Program-made: the position numbers and the translations under genes | NCBI RefSeq assembly: GCF_036884655.1 | Contig: NC_088347.1 | Location: forward strand, 12,286,501-12,350,500 | Reading direction: 5' to 3' | Origin: Musa acuminata AAA Group | Lineage: Eukaryota; Streptophyta; Magnoliopsida; Zingiberales; Musaceae | DNA: 64,000 nt | Notes under the pieces: model-generated | What the model saw: the letters and a program-made list of their open reading frames with translations, nothing else | Databases searched by the model: none | What the model was told of the DNA's origin: nothing | In this document: positions 1-10,606 of the stretch, one piece after another | Numbering within the stretch: the first letter of the stretch is position 1 | How the letters are laid out: each line of letters opens with the position of its first letter

Positions 1-116
1 ACTTGAATATCAAAAGACATGATTCATTTTGACACATCTCCTCTTTAAATAAAAAATGAAAAGAATTCTTAGGAGATCATGATATAGATAAAATTCATTC
101 AATCTTGTATGAGAAC
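1..116 (-). other. AT-rich interior of element C
   Basis: No coding sequence is seen. Composition matches 2943-3717, with which it is contiguous once the solo LTR is removed. The last five bases, AGAAC, are one copy of that LTR's target duplication. Confidence 0.6.
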
Positions 117-2937
117 GGTCACGCCCCCCCGAATTATCACATTCAGGAGGTGTGATCCTATCTAAAATCAATAATATTATAATTAATCATCAATTCAATC
201 CAGGATCCAATCTAACAATTTGAGGATACTAAGAATCATTCAAAATCAATATTCACAATTCATAAGCCTGTACGTTATATAAAACATAATCCACTTCACT
301 CAAAGATTCACAAAATCTAAAGGCAACTCAACTAAACATCAACCACAACACAAATCCATAATCGTAGACGTATATACAATCACAAAAAGATAATTAATTA
401 CCATGAGTTCTTATCCTTATACAACTTAAACTTATCATTCCAAATACATGAGCGGTCCTTTAAACTTTTACAACACATAAGTATCAACAGATCCTTAACA
501 TTACATCAGAAGTAAAGTCTACTATACAACAAAAACCTTTCATCCAACAAAGATTAGCTCAAAAATCTTCTAGCATTTCACTGCTTTAACCCAATTCTAG
601 CTTTTCAATACATGACAAGCTACCCTGAAAATTTTATATAGCAACGGGGTGAGCATAAAGAGCTCAGCAAGCGTCTAACATATCCATGGCGATAAGAGAA
701 GTTCAAGCAGGCTTAGTATCAAGATACAAAAGTAGAAATACAAGTGTTCATTTGAAATCATCTCATTTGATATAAAATCACAAAGGTTTATCTTATTCAA
801 AAAAAACAAGCATTATACATAACAATAGGAGAAGGGAAAATTGGAGCATTTCATTGGCAAAAGAAATATTTAGGTATGTATCAAATGACACATGAAGCAT
901 TTAAGCGCATATCAAAGGCATAAGAGTGTTTGGGGGCATGATAATGACAAACGAAACACTTCAAAGTATAACAAGTGAACCGAATAATAAACACAAGCTT
1001 GTATGACATTTTTGGATGTAGCATGCATTCCATTTTTATCCAAAGCATAATATGAACTCATAAACAAAGCTTTGGATATCATATCAATAAACATAGAGGG
1101 CGCTGTGGGACCACATACATAATGTGATTCATCCATTTCTGGATGACCACCAAGCATAAGTCTCCCACGTCTGGGAGCTCCATCCACCAACGTCTGAGTG
1201 AAGTCAATGGGGCCTGCAGAGCAATCGCGGGCTCTAAGCATAACTCCCTTTACCATTTCTGGTAAAGGTTCACAATATCCCACAAGACACCAGAGTACAA
1301 AAAGGATAGTATGAACAATAACATTGGCACATATCAGAAGCACATGTGGAACAACAAAATGTACATATGCCTTTTGAGTCAATACGATACAAACATAATC
1401 TTTCATAAATGTATTCAGATTTGAAAGAAAACAAAAGCAAGAGCATACAAGGATTTCAAGAAATCATATATAGCTCAATTGAAATAAGAAGGTTAGGTGA
1501 ATTCAATGTCCAACGAAATTAAACTGGAAGAGGAACATATCGAAAGCAAATGCGGAACAATGGGATGCATGTGCCGAATCATTACGATGCAAACATGATC
1601 TTTAGATGATAGCTGTAGATGTACAAATAAATAAAGGACAAAAGTGTACAGGAATTTAAGGTAATAATGTAAAGCTTAACTGAAGTAAAGTTTTTGCCGA
1701 AATCGATTTCCAAAGAGAAGAAACAAAGAAAGCTGAAATCGACCAAAGCTCGATTCTGGCAGAATTTGATAGAAACATTATATGAACGATTTGGATAACC
1801 AATTATGCTCCAATTTATACAAAATAGGTGTCATTAGAAAGCTTTGTCAATCTAATTTTAGGCAAATCAAGTTTAATAAGAATTGGAATTTACAACAAGG
1901 AGTTACTGATAATTTCGTAGCTAAAGGTATGAAAATATTAGCTCTATTTTACTGAATCCATAGGGTCGATGAAAGCAGATGTTTCAGTTAGCAATTGTAC
2001 TCCAAAAATTTCAAATCAGGTATATAAAGAAAGAATTTTGAGTCTATCTTCGAATAAATCATACTTTGTATGAATCTGAGTTCACAGCAGAAAGTTATAA
2101 GTAGTTAAGCAACCAGAGATCAGAAATTTCAGTCCCTATTTTGCAGAATTTATAGGGTTAATTGAAATAGAAGTCTTAGTAGGCATTTAAACTCCAAATC
2201 ATTCAATCTTAGTGTCAAAATAAAGATATTTGAGTCTACTTTCAAATGGATTAGGTTTAGACTAAATCAGAGTTTAGTGCTAAAAGTTAGATCCAAAACA
2301 ATGTATGGAAGTCAGATTACCAAAAAAATTTCAGATTCTTGGCTTTGTATCAAAAGGAAAGAACGGTTTGGTACTAAGCTGAAATATTTTGAATTATGAA
2401 GAATTAAAAAGAAAAGAGAGATTAGGAATTCTATAGGAAGAGGTTAGAACACTTGCCTTAAACAAATTTGATTCCCAAATGGGGGGAGTTGATGCAAAAA
2501 CCTTAATCAAATCTTCTTCTTCAATTCCTCTTCTTCTTCTCCTTCTTCTTCTTCTTCTTCTTCTCTTCTTCTTCTTCTTCTCCTCAAACTAACGTTGGCT
2601 GAAAACTTTCTTCTTAATGGTGCCTTAAATTACTTAGGTTTAGCTCATGCTAAAATAGTGAGGTGGCAAGCATGCATGGGTGTTTAGGTGTCAACTTTAG
2701 AATAAATGCTAAGTGGCTCATCCTTGTTAATGACACATGTCTTCCATTTTATTTTATTTTATTTTTATTTACTCAATTCTGAATATTCTATAAATCATCT
2801 CAAACATTTAATATTTACTCTTAGGTCCTTAGCCATAAACTTTAATATAATATTATTTAATAAAAAAATTTATTAAATAATCCTCATATTTACAAATAAG
2901 TATTTACTAATTTTTTTTTTAAATGGGGGATGTTACA
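117..2937 (-). repeat. Solo LTR, probably Ty3/Gypsy (Del/Tekay-like)
   Basis: The segment is flanked by the 5-bp direct repeat AGAAC (112-116 and 2938-2942). On the minus strand it begins TGTAACATCCCCC and ends GGGGCGTGACC; the last base pair is changed from the expected CA. No PBS, PPT or coding domain lies inside, so the simplest reading is a solo LTR left by LTR-LTR recombination. The phrase near 640-680 (GGGGTGAGCATAAAGAGCTC) recalls Del/Tekay chromovirus LTRs, which is recollection, not a search. Short open frames inside, such as 912-1406, have no recognisable domain. Confidence 0.65.
2513..2582. repeat. (TTC)n microsatellite
   Basis: About 70 bases of almost pure TTC/CTT triplets with a few interruptions, inside the solo LTR. 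On the LTR's own strand this is a GAA repeat. Confidence 0.85.
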
Positions 2938-3717
2938 AGAACAAGATATTAATTTAAGCATATAAAATTTCTCAATTCATTATGAATCATAAAAAAATGT
3001 GGTTCGGAAAAATTATGATTGATTTAGGAAAAATTTCTCTTTAGTACACGACAAGAAGAAATATAGCAATGATACCAATCATGATTCATTTGGATGGTAG
3101 ATGGCAAAAAGAAACATTGAGGATAAAATATCTCGATTTTTATAGAGTAAATCTCAAGTTTTAAATATAAAAAAATCAAGATAAAGCCCATTCAAATTCA
3201 AATCATCAAATCAAAATCATTTTCAAGAGATTCATAAAATGATGATAAAATAGATTCATCAAAGTCAATAAGATAGAGAAAAAAAATTTTCAAAAAAAAT
3301 ACTTTTCTCTATTTAGTTGTTTTATACCAGCATGCCTTTGTCAAAAAGAATATATATCATCGATCGTTTAGGATCGAAAAATAAATTCCGTCATAAAAAC
3401 CATTAAGATCAATAAACCATAAAAATCATCATGTATAACTTTAAAATCTCATGCATAAAGTAAAATCATCAATCATGGTATTAAAACATCATTATGCATT
3501 ATTAAATCATCAAGCATGATTTTATATTTTCAATCAAAAATCATTTTTTTTGTTTATCATAAGATATGCATTTTTCATAATTATTTTTAAAATCATTGGA
3601 AAGGTAAGCATGATAAGCATAATCCTAATTCATTAGCATTTTTATTATATTATTTAAACATATAATTTTTAAGAAAATTAATTTTATACTAAAAAAGAAA
3701 ATGCATTATGGAAAGCA
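2938..3717 (-). other. AT-rich interior of element C
   Basis: No protein-coding similarity is visible. On the minus strand it follows the gag stop and resembles the AT-rich run at 62090-64000, with recurring ATGATTT- and CAAAGGCATG-type words. It fits the non-coding interior of a gag-only retroelement. Confidence 0.55.
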
Positions 3718-4659
3718 TCATGTAATTTCGAAATAAATTAAGGGGGTTTTGATTACCTCAACATTGAATGTCGTTAAGGCGTAGTTTGCCACCTCGCCTT
3801 TCTTGATTTTCTCCTCGTCTTCGGAGGAGCTCGATTCATCCCACTTTGTGTTCTTCTTTTTGTGTTCAAAACAATTAGTTCCATTCTTTTTTTTCTTAAA
3901 TTTTTGTTTCTTTAATTTTTTAAATTTCTTAGTGAGTAGTTCTTGTTCACCTTCACTTGAACTTATGCTCAAGTGGTCTTCAAATGTTCTATGTCCCAAA
4001 TCCTTCATGTTCTTTGGAAGGTGGTTTTGTTCATCATGTACATTGCGCACCATTTCATATGTCATCAATGAACCGATAAGTTCTTCAAGTGAAAAAATAT
4101 TTAAATATTTGGTTTCTTGTATTACTGTTACTTTTGATTCCCAAGCTTTAGAAAGTAATTATAAAACTTTAGTAACAAGTTCAAAATTTGAGAAATATTT
4201 GCCAAGAGCTTTTAAACTATTGACAACATCCGTAAAATGGGTGTACATGTCAACAATAGTTTCGCTTGACTTCATTCGAAAAAGCTCAAAATCATGCATT
4301 AAAAAGTTGATTTTCGAATCTTTAACTCTAGAAGTGCCTTCGTGTGTGATTTCAAGAGTGTGCCATATGTCAAAAGCTGTTTCGTATAAAGAAACCCGAT
4401 TGAATTCATTTTTATCTAAGACGTAAAACAAGGCATTCATAGCCTTTGCATTTAGAGAAAATGTCTTCTTCTCCAAATCATTCTAATGGTTCATTGGAAG
4501 AGAAGACATTTCTAATCCGTTTTCGATTATATGCCATAAATCAATATTCAACGAAAGTAATAAAACTCTCATTTAAGTTTTCCAATAAGTGTAGTCCGTC
4601 CCATTGAAGAAGGGAGGACGAATGAGAGAGTGACCCTCTTGGTTGTCGAAAAGAGCCAT
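3718..4659 (-). pseudogene. Copia (SIRE-type) gag remnant of element C
   Basis: Translation from the ATG complementary to 4657-4659 gives the family opening (M-A-L-F-D-N-Q-E-G-H-S), then a UBN2-type capsid region (LNAKAMNALFYVLDKNEF, about 4380-4460). In-frame stops lie near 4500-4580, and a further break separates the part ending near 4159 from the lysine-rich part at 4068-3718. The CCHC zinc knuckle found in the A and F gags is missing; the protein passes from a K/E-rich tract to an acidic serine tract and ends F-E-I-T-stop, as in element D. It probably cannot make full-length Gag. Confidence 0.85.
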
Positions 4660-4695
4660 TTCTCTTGGGTGTTAATCCAAGTGAGAAATAACGAG

Positions 4696-4707
4696 GCTCT
4701 GATACCA
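4696..4707 (-). promoter_or_regulatory. Primer-binding site of element C
   Basis: The minus strand reads TGGTATCAGAGC two bases inside the LTR end, complementary to the 3' end of initiator tRNA-Met. Confidence 0.9.
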
Positions 4708-4709
4708 AT

Positions 4710-5061
4710 TGTTAGAATCAAGAGCACTAAGAGGCGGGGCGGGGGGGGGGGGGAGGGGGTGAATTAGTGTAGCAGAAAACTTTCGACGATTTAAAACGAT
4801 GTTCGTACGATAAAAATGATTTCGGTAAGAAAGCCGATTCAGAAATTGCTTTATCTTAGGTCAATCTTGACCTACATCAACTTTTGGCTTCTTCCTTCGA
4901 TGAGATCACCGATGTCCACTAGAGGCCTTCCTTTAATAGGCGAAGGCCAACCACCCTTTTACAGTTTCACTCCTTTTGACGGCCTTAGGAGACAACCCTT
5001 ATAGAATTTTTTCTCCTCTCTTGAAAGATCAAAACTTGAAAGAAAAGAGGGAGGAGAACTT
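4710..5061 (-). repeat. 5' LTR of element C, U5-side part
   Basis: On the plus strand it starts TGTTAGAATC at the PBS and has the same layout as the LTRs of A and F: a terminal G-rich tract, fragments of the TTTCGACGATTTAAAACGA type, and the sentence around 4930-5000 that recurs at 9800-9900. It is cut at 5061 by insertion of B; the rest of the LTR resumes at 33964. AACTT at 5057-5061 is the target duplication. Confidence 0.85.
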
Positions 5062-5496
5062 TGTTAGGACTCTAGCTAGGAGAGTCCTAATTGAGAGGGA
5101 CATTCATGTAAAACCTACCTAAGTCGACCCCTATTAAAGAGTTGAAGTGGCTGGCTAAGGTTAGGAGGTTATTTTTTAGAGAAGAATAAGGAGTTGTAAA
5201 GGAATAGGAGTCTTGAGTCGGAGCTCTATTAGGAGTTGGTTAGAAGTAGGAGTCTTGAGTAGGAGTTCTATTAGGAGTTGGTTAGAAGTAGGAGTCTTAA
5301 GTAAGAGTCCAATTAGGAGTTAGGATTTAGAAGCCCTATAAATAGTCATGTATTCTATCTCTTTTCATAAGCAATAGCTAAATCTTTTCTGCAGCCTTTG
5401 AGCAGCAACTTGGAGGGAGGAACCCCTATAGAGTTCCAAGGAGGCCGATCCCCTAAAGAGATCAACCCAAGTTTAGAATATGTAAGGGTTCTAACA
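5062..5496 (+). repeat. 5' LTR of Gypsy element B
   Basis: It is nearly identical to 33523-33958. It carries an internal short repeat (TAGGAGTCTTGAGTAGGAGT and variants, about 5205-5330), a TATA box at 5337-5344, and ends GGTTCTAACA immediately before the PBS. Confidence 0.93.
5337..5344 (+). promoter_or_regulatory. TATA box of B 5' LTR
   Basis: TATAAATA within the LTR, matched at 33798-33805 in the 3' LTR. It is the likely Pol II promoter of the element. Confidence 0.7.
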
Positions 5497-5498
5497 CC

Positions 5499-5510
5499 TG
5501 GTATCAGAGC
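5499..5510 (+). promoter_or_regulatory. Primer-binding site of element B
   Basis: TGGTATCAGAGC lies two bases after the 5' LTR and matches initiator tRNA-Met. Confidence 0.92.
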
Positions 5511-6817
5511 AGCGTTCTTGGCATCTCGCTGCCCTTCCACTGCCATCCATCAACCCTCCACAACTACCCAAAGCAATTTCCACAATTGCTTAAAAGATCG
5601 TCGCCGAATTCCGCCATCATCTCCACCACCGTGGATCATCCTTTGATCTCCCCGTGAATTGCAATAGGTTCTGGTTTCCTACCTTACTGCTGCTGCAATT
5701 TAGTTATCCTTTTTCGAAAATCCAAAAAAAAAAACTGTTCCAATATTGCTGCATAAACCTTTCGTCACAAAGTTTTCATCTCTATGACGAAAGATACATT
5801 GCAGAATTCTAGCCGCATAGCACCATCTGTTTGATCTTCCTACTGTGCTTTTTCTATCCAAATTTCTATGAAATTTTTATGACATCTTTAACACTTCCTA
5901 ACAGCAGATTTCCCTTTAGTTTTTTCAAAAAATTCTCAATATAAACCATTGATCTTTTACGTCTAATCTGCTATACTTGAAAATCTGCACTGTAAAATTT
6001 TAACCGCATATTACTATTTGTTTGATCTTGATACTATATTGTTTTTATCCAAATCTCTATGAAATTTTTATAATAGCTTTGACACTTCCTAACAGTGGAT
6101 TTTCCTTTGGTTTTATCAAAAAATTCTCAATATAAACCACTGATCTTTTATGTCCAATCTGCTATACTTAAAAATTTGTGCTGCAGAAAATTTCAACGGC
6201 ATATTGTTGCCTTAACCCATCTATTTGCAATCTTTTTTGAATAAAATTTCTTATACACTTCATAGATCATCTTGGCTTCCATCTAAGATTGATATATTAA
6301 GGAATTCATCTCTAAAAATGATTTTGTATTGCTGTAAATTTTCATCGTAACCCATTGAAATTTTTCGATGACAATTCTGCTATCGCAACTTGCACCAATT
6401 TCCTTGCTGTTACACTGCCGAAATTCTCTTGATTAAATTATACATCCTTGCTGTCATATAATCTATGATTTTGCTATCAATTCCCTCCTCAATTCTCTTA
6501 AGTTTTTGGTAGAAATTACATCGAGAAACCATTGTTTCTTCGATGACAATTATGCTCTTACAAGATAGCACATACTTGCTGCAACTTCCACTAATTTCTA
6601 TCAAACCTTTGCTGTCATCTACCATAGGTCCAAAACTTTCATCGACAGCCCTAAAACTCTACTAAACCATACCCTCAAACTGCACCCAAAACTACCACAA
6701 AATAAACCTAAATCGTAGCCTACATCCACCGATCCACCAACCCTTTCGACCATCACTTCTCTCAACCTATACATGCCTTTAACCTAACAACAAAAGAGAG
6801 ATCTTAACATCATAGAT
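5511..6817 (+). other. Untranslated leader of element B
   Basis: Non-coding A/T-rich leader between PBS and gag. A paragraph of about 180 bp is repeated in diverged form (compare 5870-6010 with 6050-6190, sharing TTTATGAC/TAATAGCTTTGACACTTCC-type text). No convincing protein is seen. Confidence 0.6.
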
Positions 6818-8271
6818 TTGGAGGCATATACTATGGCATCTAAGGAGGCAATCAATGCTAAATTCAAAGCCTTGGAGGCGCGAATGGAGGATAAGATTCG
6901 GACGCTCTTTACCGAACTTAGATTGGGCCGACCACTAAGCCCGAAGAAATCACACAAGGAGAGAGCTTTGCCCAATCACACCAAGCCTAAAGATATGACT
7001 TCCAAGAGAGGGGAAGCTCTATGACCAACCCCAACTATCCATGCATGAGAGTGGATTTCCCTAGATGGGAAGAAGGAGACCCGATTGGTTGGATCTCGCG
7101 CGCGGAGCGATATTTTTGGTACTATAAAACCGCGGATTCATCTATGGTGAAAATTATAGCTATACATCTTGAAGGGGATGCTATACAGTGGTTTGAATGG
7201 TTTGAACATACTTAAGGAGTCCTTTCATGGCAACAATTCAAAGAAGGACTGCTGATCCGCTTCAAACAAATCGATTACGAGAATATTGACGGACAACTAG
7301 CAAAGATCCGACAAACCTCCACCATTCAGGAGTACCAAACCAGGTTTGAAAGGTTATCTAATCAAACTTGTGATTGGTCTCAAAAATAGCTATTAAGGAC
7401 CTTCATTGAGGGCTTGAAGCCGGAGATCCGAGGAGAAGTTAAAGCGCGACAACCGTATACGCTTATGGCAGCCATCTCTTTCGCACGATATCAAGAGGAG
7501 CAATTGAACCATGAAGCTTGGAGGACTAGGGTCACTCCTCAACCAGTAATATTAAAGCCCTCAACCCCCCCTACTATAGACCAAGTCCCTACACCAAAGA
7601 GGTTAACAAGAGAAGAGCCACAACCGACCGACGTTACAGTACACACACTAGCTGGCTACTCAAACCCACAAACGATGAAAGGGAGACTTCTTATGATTGA
7701 ACTAATAGAAGAAGATGTCATTAAACATTCAGAAGAGAACCTTGAACATAAAGAAGATGCGGAAGAAGAGCCACAACCGACTGATGTTACAGTACACGCA
7801 CTAGCCGGCTACTCAAACCCACAAACGATGAAAGTTGGAGGCCTTCTCAAACAACAACCGATCACTGTTCTCATCGACACGGGCAGTACTACTAACTTCC
7901 TAAATAGTAAGCTTGCTGTTCGGATAGCATTACCTATCGAGAATCGCTGCAGGTTTGATGTTAAGGTCACTGACGGATGGATTTTGAATTATGATCGTAG
8001 GCGCTCGCAAGAGAAACTATTGCTGCAGGACCAAGAGATAATTGCAGATTTCTTCCTTCTCCCTCTTAACAATCATGAGGCCATGCTCATAATTAAATGG
8101 TTGATGACATTAGATGATATTTCCTGGAATTTTATGAAACTAATTATGAAATTTTACAATAAGGAGAAACAGGTGACATTGCACGGGAAACGTGGGGGCG
8201 ACATAACAACGATTTGCACACAACAAATGGAGAAGGTTTTGCATAAAGCATACAGCGGCTTTTTGGCATAA
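6818..8271 (+). pseudogene. Ty3/Gypsy gag and protease remnant of element B
   Basis: The N-terminus (6818-7024) is in a different frame from the rest, so there is a frameshift near 7022. From 7021 the Gypsy gag core reads D-F-P-R-W-E-E-G-D-P-I-G-W-I-S-R-A-E-R-Y-F, with in-frame stops at 7213 and 7387, then the Q-E-Y-Q-T-R-F-E-R-L region. A retropepsin active site, I-D-T-G-S, is at about 7873-7887. A 153-bp in-frame duplication (units starting 7612 and 7765) repeats the E-E-P-Q-P-T-D-V-T-V-H segment before protease. I see no zinc knuckle, although the duplicated region lies where one might be expected. The frame ends at a TAA at 8269. Confidence 0.88.
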
Positions 8272-9217
8272 CTTGAGCAGCAAACTAAGGGAGAGCCAAC
8301 AGAATTTGAAGATCTAAATCTACTTCCTTTGCTTGCTGAATTTTCAAATATATTTGACGAACCGCGCAACCTACCTCTTATCCGTCGGTATGATCATTAT
8401 ATAACGATCCTTTCAGGAAAATCTTCAGCAAATGCTCAGCCATATCAGTATCCACATCTCCAGAAGGATGAAATACAAAGGATTGTAAAAGAGATGCTCG
8501 AAACAGGAGTTATTCGACCAAGTTGCAACCTCTACTCTTCACCGGTGCTACTTGTACGCAAGAAGGACGGAACAAGGCGATTATGTGTTGATTACCGAGC
8601 TCTCAATGGCATAACCATCAAGTATAAATTCTCTATTCCAATAGTAGATGAATTGCTAGATGAAAGGGAGAACAAATCTTCACAAAGCTGGACCTTCGAT
8701 CCGGGTATCATCAAATACGAGTATACGAAGAAGACATACCGAAAACCACCTTTTGAACACACAACAACCACTATGAATTTTTGCTTTCTTCAAAAGAAGG
8801 TGGAATATCATGGGCATATCATATCAAAGAAAGGTATGGCAATAGACCCTTTCAAAATTGGAGCAATGCAAAACTGGCTGACCCAAAGGAACATAAAATT
8901 GCAACATGGCTTTTTGGGTTTAACAGGCTACTACTGCAAGTTCGTGAAAAACTATGGAGAGATCAGTGCACCACTTACTTCCTTACTGAAAAAAGATGTC
9001 TCCCAATGGTCGGACAGAGCCTCCACTGCCTTTGACAAACTTAAGGCAGCCATAACGACGACGCCGGTGCTAGCGCTACCAGATTTTAACAGACCCTTCA
9101 TCATTAAGGCCGATGCATCTGGAGATAGAATGGGAGATGTTCTCATGCAAGATGGTCGACCAATCACATACATTAGCAAGATATTGTCTCCCCCCGATCA
9201 AAATATGTTAACATATG
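8272..9217 (+). pseudogene. Ty3/Gypsy reverse transcriptase-RNase H remnant, first part, element B
   Basis: In the same frame as protease, with the stop at 8269 between them. The RT fingers region is clear (Y-S-S-P-V-L-L-V-R-K-K-D-G-T-R-R-L-C-V-D-Y-R-A-L-N, about 8530-8610). From about 8670 the true frame shifts and reaches a stop near 8750. Text then jumps to V-E-Y-H-G-H-I-I-S-K, so the palm segment with the catalytic D-D box is deleted. The RT connection follows (F-L-G-L-T-G-Y-Y, about 8910-8930). RNase H begins near 9100 (K-A-D-A-S-G-D) and breaks at T-Y-D-K where element A inserts; it resumes at 32735. Confidence 0.9.
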
Positions 9218-9222
9218 ATAAG

Positions 9223-10606
9223 TGTTAGGATCAAGAGCACTAAGAGGGGGGGGGGGGGTGAATTAGTGCAGCGGAAAACTTTCTGCGATTAAAACGAAAT
9301 TGCGTTCGAACGATGAAAACAATTTCTGTTTGAAAGCCAATTCTAAGATTACTTTAACTTAAGATCAAGCAAGATGATGTTAAAGTCAATCTTTGAAGGC
9401 AGTTTGCAGTTATGATGAAAACCAGAATATAAGCACAAGCTGAAATACGACGTTCGTACGAAGAAACTGATTTATGTCTAAATGCTGATTCGTAAATCAC
9501 TTGATTAGGCGAGATGCAGTTTTAAGCAAGGATATAAAGGCAGTTTGTAGTTATGGTAAAAGTCAAAATGTAAACGTAATATAAACTATGATGATCGTAC
9601 GAAAAAGTAGATTTACGTCTAAACGCTGATTCGGAAAGTGCAAAGCTTGAAACCCGATCGTATATACGCAGAAAACAGTAAGCTTCAGAGGAGGTTTGCA
9701 GTAAAGATAATATTCTCAAAGTAAATGCAAACTGAGATTTAGAGTGGTTCGGTCAATCTTGACCTACTCCACTTTTGGCTTCCTCCACCGACGAGGTCAT
9801 CGACGTCAATTAGAGGCCTTCCTTCAATAGGCGAAGGCCAACCACCCTTTTACAGTTTCACTCCATTTGATGGGCTTAGGAGACAACCCTTACAACTTAG
9901 AATTTGGAAGAACAGAGGGAGAAGAACTTTTGGCCTTTATAACAATTTTGAGCTCTAAGAATCACAGAAAAGGATCAAGATTTCGGTGTTAAATTGCTGC
10001 CTTTCAGTGCTGAATGGGTGGGGTATTTATAGGCCCCAACCTAGTTCAAATTTGGAGCTCAAAACTGTCAATTCCCAGAATTCTGGGATCAGGCGGTTGC
10101 ACCTCCTGACTGGAGCGGTTGCACCGCCTGGCAGAGCTCGAAGACTGAGCCTCTAGGCGGTGCTACCTCCTGTTAGGGGCGGTTGCACCTCCTGACAGAG
10201 CTCGAAGATCGAGCTCAGGCGGTTGCACCTCCTGACTAAGGTAGTTGCACCGCCTGGAAAAGCTCGAAGACTGAGCTCAAGCGTTGCCACCTCCTGTCAG
10301 AGGAGGTTGCACCGTCCAGTCTCGCTCGGAGACTGAGCCCCAGGCGGTGCCACCGCCTGGCTGGGGCGGTTGCACCTGCTAGTCTCGCTCGGAGACTGAG
10401 CCCAGGCGGTGCAACCTCCTGCCTTGGGCGGTTCAACCGCCTGGCAAAAATCAGGGTCCGAATGGGTTGATCCATTCGGCCCAATTTGGGTTTTTCAGGA
10501 GCCCAATTGCCCAAGATTAAGTTAATGGGATCACCTCCCATTTCCAACTTAATCAATATGCTAACTACGATTTTTCCTAAGACATTTACTGCAACTTGCT
10601 CCGGTG
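9223..10606 (-). repeat. 3' LTR of element A, part next to the left target site
   Basis: It begins TGTTAGGATCAAGAGC with a run of about 13 G, and holds repeated short words related to ACGTCTAAACGCTGATTCG, a TATA box (10024-10031, minus strand), and a block of GGCGGTTGCACC/GGAGGTTGCACCGCC repeats interleaved with GAGCTCGAAGACTGAGC (10085-10450). It is cut by the LINE after the duplicated AACTTGCTCCGGTG (10593-10606) and resumes at 16626. Confidence 0.92.
10024..10031 (-). promoter_or_regulatory. TATA box of A 3' LTR
   Basis: TATAAATA on the minus strand in the context GGGGCCTATAAATACCCCA, identical in context to the TATA boxes in the F LTRs and at 31787-31794. Confidence 0.65.

Noticed and set aside
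912..1406. 164-codon minus-strand frame
   Set aside because: It lies inside the solo LTR, with no domain and a composition like its surroundings.
3803..4426. 207-codon plus-strand frame
   Set aside because: It is antisense to the element C gag; its Ser/Phe-rich product mirrors the Lys/Glu-rich gag.
4696..4707. GCTCTGATACCA-like words read as tRNA fragments
   Set aside because: They are primer-binding sites adjoining LTR ends; no cloverleaf is present around them.
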